The position numbers were made by a program, and so were the translations under genes. A stretch of 64,000 bases of DNA from an uncultured Clostridium sp. (GTDB lineage: Bacteria > Bacillota_A > Clostridia > TANB77 > CAG-508). Of this stretch, positions 9,507-20,975 are shown in pieces; the first letter of the stretch is position 1, and each line of letters starts with the position of its first letter. Location: the NCBI GenBank assembly GCA_948466265.1, contig CAOJZU010000005.1, positions 1-64,000 on the forward strand, in the 5' to 3' direction. The notes under the pieces are model-generated. The model was not told where the DNA came from. It saw only the letters and a list, made by a program, of their open reading frames with translations, and searched no databases.

Positions 9507-10294
9507 ATGAAACGAAAAAAAACAAGATTAAATTTTAAAAAACTCTTTTTCTTTATATTTCTTTTAGCATTTATTATAAGTATCTATTTTTTTGTTAAAT
9601 ATAGATTTTTTGTAGTAAACGATACTATACGGATATATTGATAATTTAGTAGCTCCTGAACCTATTGTTTCAGAATATGAAGATATAGCCTTAAAAAATA
9701 ACCCTGCATATTCTGGTATTCGGTAGAAATGAAGCAAATGAAAAAAATGGATATTTTACGACATTTACAGCAAATACAAAAGGTCGTAATAAAACATATA
9801 AAGAATATAAACAAAATGGAGATACACCATGGAAAGATAATAAATATTGGGAAGGTACTATGGAGACTGATGGATGTTCAATAACTGCTTTAGCTATAAT
9901 TTTAAGTGGATATGGTAAGACAAAAACTCCTGAAGATTTAAGGAAAATATATTATCCATATTTGAACGCAGAAAAGTTTTCTTGTGAATTATCTGATTCT
10001 TTTGGAATACAAAATACAAACTTCTATTTTGACAGTAGCCATTTATCCAATAATTATATTGAGCAACATTTAGAAACAAATAGACCTATTCTTATCTGCT
10101 TATGGAATAAACCTACGCTTAACCGCTGGACTAGTGTTTCTCATTATATGGTTTTACTTGCAACTGATGGAGAAGGTAAGGTATATGTTTCTAACCCAAA
10201 TGGCTTAGAAAATACATATAAAGCATCTGGTTGGTATGATATAAATGAAATAACGCCCTATATTGCAAAGGCGTTATTTATTGAAGAATATTAA
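9507..10294 (+). CDS. secreted C39-like cysteine peptidase domain protein (two CGG +1 sites)
   Basis: 261 aa after correction: a basic N-terminus, one membrane anchor (about residues 15-33), then a Peptidase_C39_2-type domain with the candidate nucleophile in ETDGCSITALA, His in SHYMVLLATD and VSNPNG as third motif. Probably an extracellular or cell-wall peptidase; substrate unknown. ATG 9507 has GGAGG seven bases before. Breaks on the + strand are CGG 9630-9632 (I-G-Y) and 9721-9723 (I-G-R). Its stop overlaps the convergent fmt stop by four bases. The 9222-9506 gap holds only AT-rich promoter-like sequence. Confidence 0.85.
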
Positions 10295-11231
10295 CAAAAT
10301 TTAGATCCTTTTTCAATATTGTTTCCCCTTAGGAAATCACATATATTCATTCTCTTGCCATTTTCTCCTTGGATTTCTAAAACTTTTATAGCTCCGTTCA
10401 TTTGCTTTTATTTGCATTCCTTCTTTATCATTTGCTAAGATAACTTCTCCGTGGAACCCAATTTTCATGATTATCTTCTATTATCTCAACCTTCCAGAAT
10501 TTAATTTTTTTATTATTTAAAGTTGCATATGCACCCATTATTGGATTTAGCCCACGTACTTTATTTTTTATATTTATAGCAGATTCTGCAAAATCAATTT
10601 TTGCAATTTCCTTATTTAACATTGGGGCAACTGTAAAATCTTTTCCTTGTGGTTTCCTTGGTGCAGTTCCTTTTTCTATCTCTTTTACAGTTTTTACAAG
10701 TAACTCTGCTCCGGAAACTTTCAATCTATCCCAAAGTTCTCCTGTTGTTTCATTTTCACCAACTTCTGTTTTTTCTTGGAATATAATATCGCCTTCATCC
10801 ATTCTCTCATTCATATATATTGTTGAGTTTCCTGTAACTCTATCTCCATTTAATACTGTCCATTGTATAGGTGCTGCGCCCCTATACTTTGGAAGAAGTG
10901 ATGCATGTAAATTTACACACCCAAATTTTGGAATATTTAGTATTTCCTTTGGTAAAATCCTTCCATATGCTACAACACATATTAAATCTGGATTTATTTC
11001 CTTTATAGCTTCTATAAACTCTGTATTTCCTTTAACCTTTTCTGGTTGAAATATTTTTAAATTCTTTTCCTTTGCAAACCTCTTTACTTCTGACTCCGAA
11101 AGCTTCATTCCTCTATTTTTGTGTTTGTCTGGGTTTGTTACAACTCCTACTATGCTAAAACCTTCATTATATAGTTTTTCTAAAGAAGTCTCTGCAAAAT
11201 CAGGTGTTCCCATAAATAAAATATTTAACAT
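10291..11231 (-). CDS. fmt: methionyl-tRNA formyltransferase (two CGG +1 sites)
   Basis: Formylates initiator Met-tRNA using 10-formyl-THF. The N-terminal domain has MGTPDFAE, VVAYGRILP and the catalytic NLHASLLPKYRGAAPIQW region; the C-terminal OB-like domain contains NPIMGAYAT and is completed only after bypass of CGG 10449-10451 (P-G-E) and 10394-10396 (E-G-A). The product is 312 aa, normal for Fmt. ATG 11231 has AGGAG upstream and lies 10 bases past the preceding stop. It forms a unit with def and priA, the usual priA-def-fmt cluster. Confidence 0.95.
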
Positions 11232-11241
11232 TATTTTACTC

Positions 11242-12660
11242 CTATTTACTTTTTTCTTCATATTCTTTAAATGGGTCTTCTAATATTTTAATACCTTGTA
11301 ATTCATCTTCTTTAATCAGTTCCCCCTTTAATGCCTTTTCTAAATACTCTTCTACTTGATCACATGTACTTTCTCCTATTACTCTTGCAGTAGTTTCTTT
11401 TTTAAGTCCAAACTTAGCACATAATGCAGTAATTCTTGCTTTACTGTCTTGTCTTATTTCTTGCATCTCATCTCTTTTTGCAGGACTAATTTTTCTATAT
11501 AGTGCTTGATTTTCTATATCAGCTTTTTCAAAATCCGTTGTCCCTCTTTTTTCATAAAATCTATCTAAACTTTTCTGCTCAATATATGCTTTCACTACTC
11601 TTTCCCTAGTTTCAAAATCTAAAAAACTAACAGGCTTTTTAGAAAGTTTTATCTTTAAAATATTAACTCTATCAGCTGAGAAACCTGTGGCTTCTATAAT
11701 TGCTCCTGTTTCAGTATTCCCTATTTTTATCATCTGAATTGCTCTTTCAACTTTATAAGCATTTCTTAAAATTTGTTCTAATTCACTAATCCTCTCTTCT
11801 GATTCTATTTTCATATCTAATTTATTTATTTCTTTCAGCATACAAAATGCTCTAAAACTATCTTGTGATTTTGTACAAGCTTTTGCAAATCTTATTAATT
11901 CTTCTTGACTAATTGGCATTTTTTTAATAGCTTGTTCTATAAAATTTAGTTCTGATATGGGCATTCTTTCTTTGTCATAAAATTCATAACTTGCATCAAT
12001 ATATTCTTTAATTCTATCTATTTTTTCTGCAGTTAGAGATATGTTTAAATTTACATCATTTTTTATTTTTGATTGCATTATTTGAAGATTTCTTCTATCT
12101 TTTTCTCTTTTCTTCCTTGCTTCTTCTAGTTCACCTTCTTCTTTTGTCTTTGCTCTTGCTTCTTTTTTAGCCTTTTCTCTTGCTCTTGCTTCTTTTTCTC
12201 TTTCTAATCTTGCTATTTCTTCTCTTACTCTTCTTCTCTTATTTTCTTCTTCTGTTTTTTTTCTTACATTTTCTTCTATTTCCGATTTTGCTTCTTCTCC
12301 ATTAGATTTTGTTTGCATTTCTTCTTTAGTAATTAGTCCAAATTGTATGCATTCTTGTATAATTATACTAACGCTTGCCTGAGATATTTTAACATCTGGC
12401 ATTTTAGAAATTTCAGTAACTAACATTCCATCTCTTCTATATTGTAATATTCTTTGTACTTTTTCATCTTCTTGTAAAAATTTTAGTCTTTTTTTATATT
12501 TGCCTTCTTGAAAATCTTTCTTAGTAAGTTCACCATCTGACTCAAGTTTTTTTCTTATTTTCAAAACTTTTTTATATTCCATGCCAAGATTATCTGCTAT
12601 TGTTTTAAAAGAATTTCCATCTCTTACTTGATTTATAATACTTTTTTCAATTTCTGTCAT
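11242..12660 (-). CDS. HTH and coiled-coil protein of unknown function (472 aa)
   Basis: Inserted between def and fmt in the usual priA-def-fmt cluster. The N-terminus contains two helix-turn-helix-like units (about residues 5-45, SFKTIADNLGMEYKKVLKIR, and 75-110 with SQASVSIII). A very charged helical segment (about 120-195, R/K/E-rich) is probably a coiled coil, followed by a helical C-terminal region with another HTH-like stretch near NTETGAIIEATGFSADR. There are no membrane segments. It could be a regulator or nucleoid-associated protein; I do not recognise the family. The ORF is intact with no in-frame CGG. Confidence 0.8.
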   Translation of the reverse strand: MTEIEKSIINQVRDGNSFKTIADNLGMEYKKVLKIRKKLESDGELTKKDFQEGKYKKRLKFLQEDEKVQRILQYRRDGMLVTEISKMPDVKISQASVSIIIQECIQFGLITKEEMQTKSNGEEAKSEIEENVRKKTEEENKRRRVREEIARLEREKEARAREKAKKEARAKTKEEGELEEARKKREKDRRNLQIMQSKIKNDVNLNISLTAEKIDRIKEYIDASYEFYDKERMPISELNFIEQAIKKMPISQEELIRFAKACTKSQDSFRAFCMLKEINKLDMKIESEERISELEQILRNAYKVERAIQMIKIGNTETGAIIEATGFSADRVNILKIKLSKKPVSFLDFETRERVVKAYIEQKSLDRFYEKRGTTDFEKADIENQALYRKISPAKRDEMQEIRQDSKARITALCAKFGLKKETTARVIGESTCDQVEEYLEKALKGELIKEDELQGIKILEDPFKEYEEKSK

Positions 12661-12683
12661 ATTTACCCTCTTATCTACAAATT

Positions 12684-13191
12684 TTATTTCTTCTTATTCT
12701 TTTTTCTCTCTTGTATACTTTCGGGTTCCACATATTGTATTGTTCCTGGTATCATGATATCTGTTAAGACCACCCCATTTAAATGGTCCATCTCATGTGA
12801 AATTGCTTGTGCTAAAAGTCCGAGTTCCTGTTATTTTTATATTTTTTCCATTTTCATCTAAAGCTTCTACTGTAACCTCTGCGGGTCTTTTAGTTTTTAC
12901 ATACATATTAGGAAAGCTAAGACAGCCCTCTTCTACTTCTTGTGTCCCTTTAGTTTTTGTTATAACTGGATTTATTAATTTAATTATTGGCTTTTCGTCA
13001 TAAAGATCAATTACAATTATTTTTTTCAAAATCCCAACCTGTACAGCAGCAAGTCCAACGCCATCAAATTCATGCATTGTATCAATCATATCTTTAATTA
13101 GTTCTTTTATTTTATCATCTATTACTTCTACTTCCTTTGATTTCTTTTTTAAAATCTCGTCTCCTTCTGTACGTACATTTCTTAGTCCCAT
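12684..13191 (-). CDS. def: peptide deformylase (one CGG +1 site)
   Basis: Removes the N-formyl group from nascent proteins. All three motifs are present: GVGLAAVQVG, EEGCLSFP, and HEMDHLNG (the metal-binding HExDH). The third lies after the break at CGG 12820-12822, so the active site exists only if T-G-L-L is made by skipping C. The product is 168 aa, typical for the family. ATG 13191 is chosen because GGAGGAGG sits seven bases upstream; the longer ORF start lacks one. Confidence 0.95.
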
Positions 13192-13252
13192 CTTTTCCTC
13201 CTCCGTTCGCAAAATAAGCTTCGTCTCAGGTCGTTGCTACTCAGGCAAATTT

Positions 13253-13282
13253 CCTGAGGGTGTACACTCGTACACTTCAGGG
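13253..13282. other. hairpin between priA and def
   Basis: CCTGAGGGTGTAC / GTACACTTCAGGG pair around a 4-base loop with two mismatches. No T run follows, so it is not an ordinary terminator. It may process or stabilise the priA-def transcript. Confidence 0.45.
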
Positions 13283-13342
13283 AATATTTACTTCGTGCGC
13301 CTACTGATACTTGCTTCTTTTGTGAACTATTATAAGATAATT

Positions 13343-15576
13343 TTAGTTCATATTATTAGGATTAACATCAACTGAAATTCTTGTATTGGTCGTAGTCTTT
13401 ATGCTATTTATGCTTAATCTTATTTTGCTTATTATATTATTCCCAAGATTACATTTAATAATAATTCTCCATCTATACCTATTTTTAATTTTACTAATTG
13501 GAGATGGCATAGGAGAAAAAACTTGCATATCTTTTTCAGTAGATATTAGTAAATTATCATAAACTGCATTTATAACTTCCATAGCAATATTATTATCGAA
13601 ATCACTAACTTCAATTTTAATTATATCGCAAAATGGTGGATATTTCAAGGCTTTCCTTAATTTTATTTCCTGATTGTAAAATTTCATATAATCTTGCTCT
13701 TTTGCACATTCAACTGGGAAGCTTTCTGGGTTATATGTTTGTATAATTACATTTCCTTTGTCCCCTTCTCTTCCAGCACGTCCGTGCCACTTGGGTTAAA
13801 ATATCAAAAGTTCTTTCATTACTTCTAAAATCTGACATGTACATATTAATATCTGCTGCAATAACACCGAACTAGAGTTACATTTGGGAAATGATGTCCC
13901 TTAACAACCATTTGTGTGCCAATAAGTATATCAATATTTTCATCTTTAAATTTATTTAGTATATTATCATAAGAATTCTTTTTACTTACTGTATCTATAT
14001 CCATTCTAATTGTTGTAGCATTTGGAAAACTATTATTAATCTGCTCTTCAATTTTTTGTGTTCCTGTTCCAAAATATCTAATATTCTTACTTTTACATTC
14101 AGGACATTCACTAACATTATTTCTTTCGAATCCACAATAATGGCATTTTAATTTATCTTGTTTCATATGATATGTAAGTGTTATATTGCATTTAGGACAA
14201 TTTACAGTATATCCACAATGCCTACACATTACAAAAGTAGAATATCCTCTTCTATTTAAAAATAATATTGTCTGCTTTTTATTTTTTATATTATTTTCTA
14301 TCATTTCATATAATCTATTACTTAAAACTGACTTATTTCCGAATACTAAGTTCTTTTTTCATATCTATTACTTCTACATAAGGTAATTCTGATGCATTAG
14401 CTCTTTTGTTTAAAGTAAGTATTCCGGTCTTGCTTTTCTAATTTATAGTATGTTCCAATATCAGGGGTAGCACTCCCAAGTACTAATGGGATAGAATTTT
14501 TCTTTGCAAGATATGCCCCTATTTCTTTTGCATTATATTTAGGTGTCATATCTGATTTATATGATGTATCATGTTCTTCATCTATAATTATAATTCCTAA
14601 ATCTTTCAGAGGTGCAAAAATTGCTGACCTTGCACCAATTACAATTTTGGCTTCTCCCTTATCTGCTCTTTTCCACTCGTCATATCTTTCTCCAACTGAC
14701 AACTTACTATGAAGTAATGCTATTTTATCTTCTCCGAATCTAGCAATAAACCTATCTACCATCTGCGGTGTAAGAGAAATTTCAGGTACAAGTACAATTG
14801 CTGTTTTACCTTTTTCTAAAACTTTGCCAATTAACTGAAGATATACTTCTGTTTTCCCGAGAACCTGTAACTCCATATAACAAAAATTCTTTAAAAAATT
14901 TATCATTAATAGCAGCCTCGACTTTATTCATAGCCTTTTGTTGCTCTTTTGTAAGATTCAAGTTTTCTGTTTTAGATAAATTTTTATTTTTAAATGGATT
15001 CCTATTTACCTCTTTCTTTATAATTTCCACATAGCCATTTTTCTCTAACGTTTTTACAACTGTACTACTTGTATCTGCAAAAACTACAAGTTCTGATAAT
15101 AATACCTCATCATTTCTCATTAAAAATTCTAAAGTTCTAATTTGCTTTTCTGATTTTAAAATCTTCTTTTCAATTTCTTCTCTAACATCTTCTTCGTCTC
15201 TTTTTAGATAAACAAACTTCATTTCTTTATCTTTTACTCTGTTTTCTAAATTCTTTGAAATTGTACCTGGAGGAAGCATTAGTTTTATACAATCTGATAT
15301 GTTACAAAAGTATTTATTCGCCATAAGTTTTGCAAGTTCTATTTTCTCCTCATCTAAACTACCCAAAGTCTCTACATTTAATATATCTTTCATCTTGTAT
15401 TCAGATGTCTCTTTAATTCCTATTACAAAACCTTCTTGTGCCCTTTTCATTGTTCCAAAAGGAACTAGTACTTTTTTTCCTATAGAAATGCTACTTTCAA
15501 ACTTTACTGGCACATTATAATCAAATATTCTATTTAAATCTTTAGCATTACTGCTTATTATAACTTCTACTATCAT
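13343..15576 (-). CDS. priA: primosomal helicase PriA (five CGG +1 sites)
   Basis: Restarts stalled replication forks. Reconstructed 742 aa: N-terminal DNA-binding domain, Walker A GVTGSGKTEVY, DEEH box, zinc cysteines (CRHCGYTVNCPKC, CHYCGF, CPECKS), GTQMVVKG and VAGRAGREG helicase motifs, and the C-terminal domain. Breaks are CGG 14857-14859 (Walker A, S-G-K), 14424-14426 (D-G-I), 14339-14341 (I-G-N), 13867-13869 (V-G-V) and 13782-13784 (A-G-R in helicase motif VI). Uncorrected, it falls into five pieces. Confidence 0.96.
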
Positions 15577-15733
15577 GTTTTAAAGTATATCAAATTTTTA
15601 GTAATTTCTCAAGACATTTTTATAGTTATTTTATTGCATATAACTAATATTTCGTAACAAATAATACGATATTTTCCGACACAAATTAGCTGTATATCTT
15701 GCTTGTCAAGTAGATTTAAGCTTTTACTACAAT

Positions 15734-15762
15734 TTGACAATTTACATAAAATTTGCTATAAT
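15734..15762 (+). promoter_or_regulatory. near-perfect sigma-70 promoter
   Basis: TTGACA (15734-15739), 17-base spacer, TATAAT (15757-15762), for the 67-aa orphan gene 100 bases downstream. The remainder of 15577-15864 shows no other clear feature. Confidence 0.8.
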
Positions 15763-15864
15763 CTATGCATACCTATTTGTAATAATTATTCTAGAGTTAT
15801 TTAGGAATAAGAAATTAGGTAAGGAAACTATTGTAAGCACTTAGACAGAAAGGAGATACTTCCA

Positions 15865-16068
15865 ATGAACAAGTCTGTCAAAAGCTCTAAAAAGAGCACT
15901 ATGCAACATAAAACCCCTTTGTCTTGTAAAGAACTTAAAGAGTTAGAAACTTTAAGGCGTCAGATCTTCGGTTCTAAATTGGATTTTAGTCACCAGCTTA
16001 TACGTTGCTATCTCGATTCAAGTTCAGGACAGGACCTGGAGAAAAAGATTTACACTGCAATTAGTTAG
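15865..16068 (+). CDS. small hypothetical protein (67 aa)
   Basis: ATG 15865 is preceded by AAAGGAGATA. The product is basic and Ser/Lys-rich at the N-terminus (KSSKKSTMQHK), then has a predicted helical part (LSCKELKELETLRRQIF) and a C-terminal helix. No family recognised. It has a consensus promoter and a terminator, so it is a stand-alone unit on the strand opposite to priA and addA. No in-frame CGG (TTC GGT only). Confidence 0.6.
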   Translation: MNKSVKSSKKSTMQHKTPLSCKELKELETLRRQIFGSKLDFSHQLIRCYLDSSSGQDLEKKIYTAIS

Positions 16069-16136
16069 GCATAAGTAACTATAAACAAGGTTTCTTGCAC
16101 TAATCCGTAAGCAAGGAGATAGTATCCTACCAAATC

Positions 16137-16175
16137 AAAAACGGCAAAGGAATTTAATCCATTGTCGTTTTTTGG
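16137..16175. terminator. rho-independent terminator, possibly bidirectional
   Basis: AAACGGCAAAGGA / TCCATTGTCGTTT stem with two mismatches, followed by T6 on + and preceded by A runs that act as T on -. It lies between the 67-aa gene and the addA stop. Confidence 0.65.
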
Positions 16176-16178
16176 TTT

Positions 16179-19100
16179 TTAAATTTTTATTTCTTTACCC
16201 AAATAGCTAGAATAAATATATACCCTTCCTACCTTTTTACCTAAAGCCTTTTCTAACGCCTTCCTATATATTTCTAATTGCTCCTTATATTTTACCAGAA
16301 GCTCTTTTTCTTCCTTTACTCTATCTGTTTTATAATCTACTAAGATAACCTCTCCTTTATCTGTTATATAGTATAAATCTATAATTCCTTGAACAAGAAT
16401 ATTTTCGTCTGTATCTTCTCCATAAATTTCTTTTACACTAATATTTATATAAAAAGGTTTTTCTCTTTCTATTTCCCTTGCAGTTTTTAATTCTGCCCAA
16501 ATATTACTTTTAGTAAATTCTAATACTTTTCCTATGTCAATAGTTTCTTTTTGCTTTTCATTAATTATTTTACGCTTTTCTAAATCTTCTGCAAGTTTTA
16601 TTATTTTTTCCTTATCATAGTCTATCTTTTCATCAAGCTTTTTAAACATCAAATGCATTAGGCTTCCTTTTTCTGCTCCTGTTATTTCAGAATCATTCTT
16701 CATAAATTCTGGAATATTATAATTTTCAACTTCATTATCCTCTAAATCTAGGTTCATATTCTTTATTCCTGTAACAGAAGTTTTTGTAAGTACATTTTTT
16801 AACTCATTATATTCATATTTCCACTCAAGCTTATTTTTTATTTTATAAAGGTCTTTTTCATTTACATTTTTCACTTTATCGTCTATATTTCTATCTTCCT
16901 TTTTTTCTTCATTAGAGTTCTCCTTTAAAAATTCCTGACCTTTATATGTATTTACTTCTAGTATTTCACTTAATTCTATTTTACGTTTTAAATACACAAG
17001 TTCTATCCAGTCCAGATAACTTAAAGCTTTTTGTAATATATTTTTGTTAATACTATTTTCTCCATCTGTCCCTGAATATGAATTCAAAACTTCCTCTTTT
17101 TTAGCAATTTCTTTTGCATAATCTTTTTCTACTCCAGTAATAATAAGTTTCTCTTTAGCTCTAGTTAGTGCAACATAAAGTACTCTCATTTCTTCTGAAA
17201 CAAGCTCAAGTTTTGACTTTACCTTTACTGCTTCCCTTGCAAGAGTTGTATAACTTTCTCCTTCTTCATAATTTACATACTTTGGCCCAAAACCTAAATC
17301 TCCATGAAGTAATATATCATTTTTATTTATATCTTGCATATTAAACCTTTTAGCAGTTCCTGATAGAAATACTACTGGAAATTCTAGTCCTTTACTTTTA
17401 TGAATACTCATAATTCTAACAACATTTTCATTTTCTCCAATAAGCTTTGCCACTGACATATCTCCACTACTTAATTTTAGCTTGTCAATAAAACTTATAA
17501 AATTATATAAACCTTTAAAGGTTGTCTTTTCATATTGTTTTGCTTTTTCAAACAACATTTTAAGGTTTTGTGTTCTTAAATTTCCGTTTGGCATTAAATT
17601 AACATAACTGTAATATCCTGTATCTAGATAAATTTTCCATATAAGTTCACCGAAGTGGCATATAGTCTTTACTTTTTCTAAATGCTTCTATCTTTTCTAA
17701 AAAACTTTCTATCTTAAGTTTTAAATCATGCTTGGCATCTTTTTTATCTTTATATATAATCATTGATTCATAAAAACTTTTATCTGTACTCCCCATTCTT
17801 ATTTCTATTAATTCATTATCATCAAATCCACCTATCATTGACCTCAAAACTGTAACTATTGCTATATCGTTTATTGGATTATCTATAATTTTTAATAGAC
17901 TCATCATTACTTGTATTTCAGCCGAATCTAAATATCCGAGAAGAAGTATCAGAAAATATAGGAATATTTAATCTTGCAATTTCCTGTTCATATATTGGTG
18001 CTAAAGTTTTTGTAGACCTAAGTAACACTACTATATCCTTATATGTAATTTTTCTCTCAGTTTTATCTTTATTAGATACTATAAAGCCGATTATCTATTA
18101 ATTCTTTTATTCTTTTAGCTACAAATTTTGCCTCAAGTACTATATCTTCTATTTTTTCATCTTCTTCTACATCTTCTACTGTATTTTCGTCTCTATATAT
18201 ATTTACCTCTTCTTCTTTTAAATCTATAATGTCTAATTCTGCTTTTATATCTTCTTTTTTTATATAATCTGCACCTAGATTTAGGTATTCATCTTTTGTA
18301 TAATCTATATCTCCCAAAGCTTTTGTCATTATACTATCAAATATTATATTTGTAAGATTTAAAACATTTTCTCTGCTTCTAAAATTCTTAAATAACTTAA
18401 TTTTTAGATTGTCTTTTTCTTTTAATTCTTCCTTTATTTTATATCCTTCATATTTTTCTAAAAATAGTTCAGGTTTTGCACCTCTAAATTTATATATACT
18501 TTGCTTTACATCTCCAACCATAAATATATTATTATCTCTTGAAATTGCATTTAAAATGCTTTCTTGTACCAAGTTACTATCTTGATATTCATCTATTAAT
18601 ATTTCTTCATATTTTTCTTTGTACTTTTCACATACATTACTTTCTTTCAACTTAAATATTTCAAGTGCAAAATGCTCTATATCACTAAAATCCATTATAT
18701 TTTTGTCTTGTTTTACTTTAGTAAATTTATTTGTAAATTCTAGGGTTAAATTTTTTATAGCTACTAATACATTATACATAATTTCTATATCTTCATTTGC
18801 CTGCTCTGATGGATACATTAATATTTTCTCTTTGATTTTTCCTATTTGAGTTTTAACTATTCTTCGGGTTTCTTTTATTTTATCTTTTATCTCTTCTGGT
18901 ACTTTTTTATCTCTTGGAAATATATCGAACTTAAGATTATTTATCTCTTCAAACATCTCGTCCCAAGTTTTTTTATCATATACATTTTTAATTTTTCTTA
19001 CATCTTCTGATAAAACCACTTTAAATTTTTCTATATCTTCTTCATACTTTATTCTCTCTATTTCTTCTTCAAGTCTAAGTATTCCATCTTGAAGTTCTTC

Positions 19101-19757
19101 TTTTGCTTTTCTAAATAAAATTTCTCCCCATGGAGTTTTTTCAAAGCTCATATTTTCCATATCAAACATCTCTGTTTTTTCTTCAAGCCAAGCTTTTGGA
19201 TAAGGCATACTTTGTATAAAATCATATATATCAAGTATTACTTGTTTAAGTGTTTCATCACCTTTATAGCTTGTGTACATATTCACTAGTTTTAAAAATT
19301 CTTCATTTTCCTCTTCATACTTTGTTTCAAATAGTTCTTCTAGGGTTTCTTGTTTTAGTATTTGTATTTCTGTATTTTCAGCAATTTTAAGATTTGGAGA
19401 AATACCTATTTCGAAAAAGTTATTTTTGACGACGTCTAGACAGAACGCATCTATTGTACAAATACTTGCTTTTGAGAGAAGATTAACTTGTCTTACAAGG
19501 TGTTTATCTTGAGGATTCTCTTCTATTTTTTTATATAGTGTATCTAATATTCTTGATTTCATTTCTGATGCAGCAGCTTTTGTAAATGTTACAACCAAGA
19601 TTTTATCTATATCAATTTTATCATTTACTATTTTATTTACAATTCTTTCAACTAATACTGCTGTTTTTCCACTTCCTGCTGCTGCTGCAACAAGTATGTT
19701 TTTTCCCTTTTCCTTAATTGAAAGTAATTGCTCATTAGTCCATTTTACTTCGCCCAT
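16179..19757 (-). CDS. addA: ATP-dependent helicase/nuclease subunit AddA (three CGG +1 sites)
   Basis: Repair helicase-nuclease of the AddAB (RecBCD-like) complex. Reconstructed 1191 aa: UvrD-type Walker A AAAAGSGKTAVLVERI, DEYQDSN (motif II), VGDVKQSIYKFRGA, SIHKSKGLEFPVV, YVALTRA, and a C-terminal PD-(D/E)XK nuclease with VILVDYKTDRV. Breaks are CGG 18087-18089 (N-G-F), 17936-17938 (S-G-Y) and 17650-17652 (L-G-E). ATG 19757 has GGAGGA upstream. AddB is not in this window; upstream is an orphan gene rather than the usual addB. Confidence 0.95.
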
Positions 19758-19832
19758 AGATTCCTCCAAATATATTGGTTACATGATATCACAAAATATA
19801 CTTTTTTTCTACAATTTTTTTGTGTTTTACAG

Positions 19833-19870
19833 CAAAATGACACAGTATCACTAAATACTGTGCCACTTTT
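19833..19870 (-). terminator. hairpin terminator after the 125-aa orphan
   Basis: CACAGTAT / ATACTGTG stem, then TCATTTTG on the minus strand. Confidence 0.5.
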
Positions 19871-19905
19871 GGTCCGAATTCTCGGTTTCCTTCTATTAGG
19901 AGCCG

Positions 19906-20283
19906 TTACTTGTTGACTACCAGAGAACCATGGTGCACTGAAAAACCCAAATAGTAGAAAAATTTTCCAAAGTCATCATATGAATACTCGCCGTGACCTT
20001 TAATCGCCATGAGAATCATTCTTTCTTCTCTGTTGTTTTCAAGTTCATGCTCTTCGCCAATAAGGCATACATAAGCGATCTTTCTGAAAAGATCTAACCA
20101 CACTTCCCATTGACCATCGTGCCCATGATTTTTTATGGATGTCCAAGGTGAGACATAAAGATATTGTATTTCATCAATACCTTCAAGTGTAGTCTTACTT
20201 ACACCCGGTCTGCCATACCGATAGGCGCTTTCTTCAGCTGTTCCAGCGATAAGCTCGTCTGGAAGTTCAATTGTCTTAATCAT
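19906..20283 (-). CDS. orphan hypothetical protein (125 aa), GC-rich
   Basis: Start ATG 20283 has AGGAGG nine bases upstream. Soluble, acidic, no recognised family: contains PDELIAGTAEESAYRYG, WTSIKNHGHDGQWEVW and a C-terminal FGKFFYYLGFSVHHG. Codon use is richer in GC than the neighbours (GGC, GCC, CTT/CTG). It has one in-frame CGG (20218-20220, Y-R-Y); a +1 shift there meets a stop within a few codons, so it must be read as Arg. Promoter and terminator of its own: a likely acquired single-gene unit. Confidence 0.65.
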   Translation of the reverse strand: MIKTIELPDELIAGTAEESAYRYGRPGVSKTTLEGIDEIQYLYVSPWTSIKNHGHDGQWEVWLDLFRKIAYVCLIGEEHELENNREERMILMAIKGHGEYSYDDFGKFFYYLGFSVHHGSLVVNK

Positions 20284-20328
20284 ATTGCTACCTCCTAATG
20301 TTTGCAAAATCTTTTAAGTTACGAAATA

Positions 20329-20357
20329 AGTATATCATATTTACATAATTTTATCAA
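20329..20357 (-). promoter_or_regulatory. sigma-70-type promoter
   Basis: Minus-strand TTGATA, 17-base spacer containing TTATGTAAA, TATACT, upstream of the 125-aa orphan. Confidence 0.65.
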
Positions 20358-20475
20358 GCTTTTAAGTCTGAGCTTGAAAATAAAGTCCTACCAAAAATAT
20401 TTTTAGTTTAGATTTCCAAGTTTTAAATATTTTTTTATATTTTGGATATTCTAAATATTAAATGGAGGTACAAAA

Positions 20476-20910
20476 ATGGATAATAATGAAAATTTAAAAG
20501 TTTTAAAAGAACTTCATACAGGTGCAAAAATGGGAATAAAAGCTATTTCTTATGTTTCTGAAAAAGCTGAAAATGAAGAATTTAAGAGAGAACTCAGCAC
20601 TCAGTATAATCAATATGAAGATATTTTAAATAAAGTTACTGACATATATAATAATTATGGTGAAGTTCCTTCCTCTTCTAATATTAAAAACGATGTAATG
20701 ACTTGGATGGGAGTTCAAATGAATACTATGAACGATAAAAGTAATTCTAAACTTTCTGAAATGTTAATACAAGGTACTGTTATGGGTATTATTGAAGGAC
20801 GTAAGCTTTTAAATAATAATCCTAATATAGACTCTAACATTAAAAATACATTAAATGAATTTGTACAAATTCAAGAAAGTTCTGTAACTAGACTAAAAGA
20901 GTTTTTGTAA
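20476..20910 (+). CDS. helical-bundle protein, ferritin/DUF2383-like (144 aa)
   Basis: ATG 20476 follows TGGAGGT. Entirely helical with repeats of amphipathic stretches: LKELHTGAKMGIKAISYV, FKRELSTQYNQYEDILNKV, KSNSKLSEMLIQGTVMGII and a last helix ending SSVTRLKEFL. The layout resembles DUF2383/ferritin-like four-helix bundles found in Clostridia, but the conserved Glu/His iron ligands are not clear. Single-gene unit ending at a strong terminator. No in-frame CGG. Confidence 0.7.
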   Translation: MDNNENLKVLKELHTGAKMGIKAISYVSEKAENEEFKRELSTQYNQYEDILNKVTDIYNNYGEVPSSSNIKNDVMTWMGVQMNTMNDKSNSKLSEMLIQGTVMGIIEGRKLLNNNPNIDSNIKNTLNEFVQIQESSVTRLKEFL

Positions 20911-20933
20911 TAGATACTCTTGATTATCTAACT

Positions 20934-20970
20934 TAAAAAAAGAGACCTTCAATTTGAAGGACTCTTTTTT
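20934..20970 (+). terminator. rho-independent terminator
   Basis: GAGACCTTCAA / TTGAAGGACTC stem followed by T6; preceded by A7, so possibly usable in both directions. Confidence 0.8.
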
Positions 20971-20975
20971 AAGTA

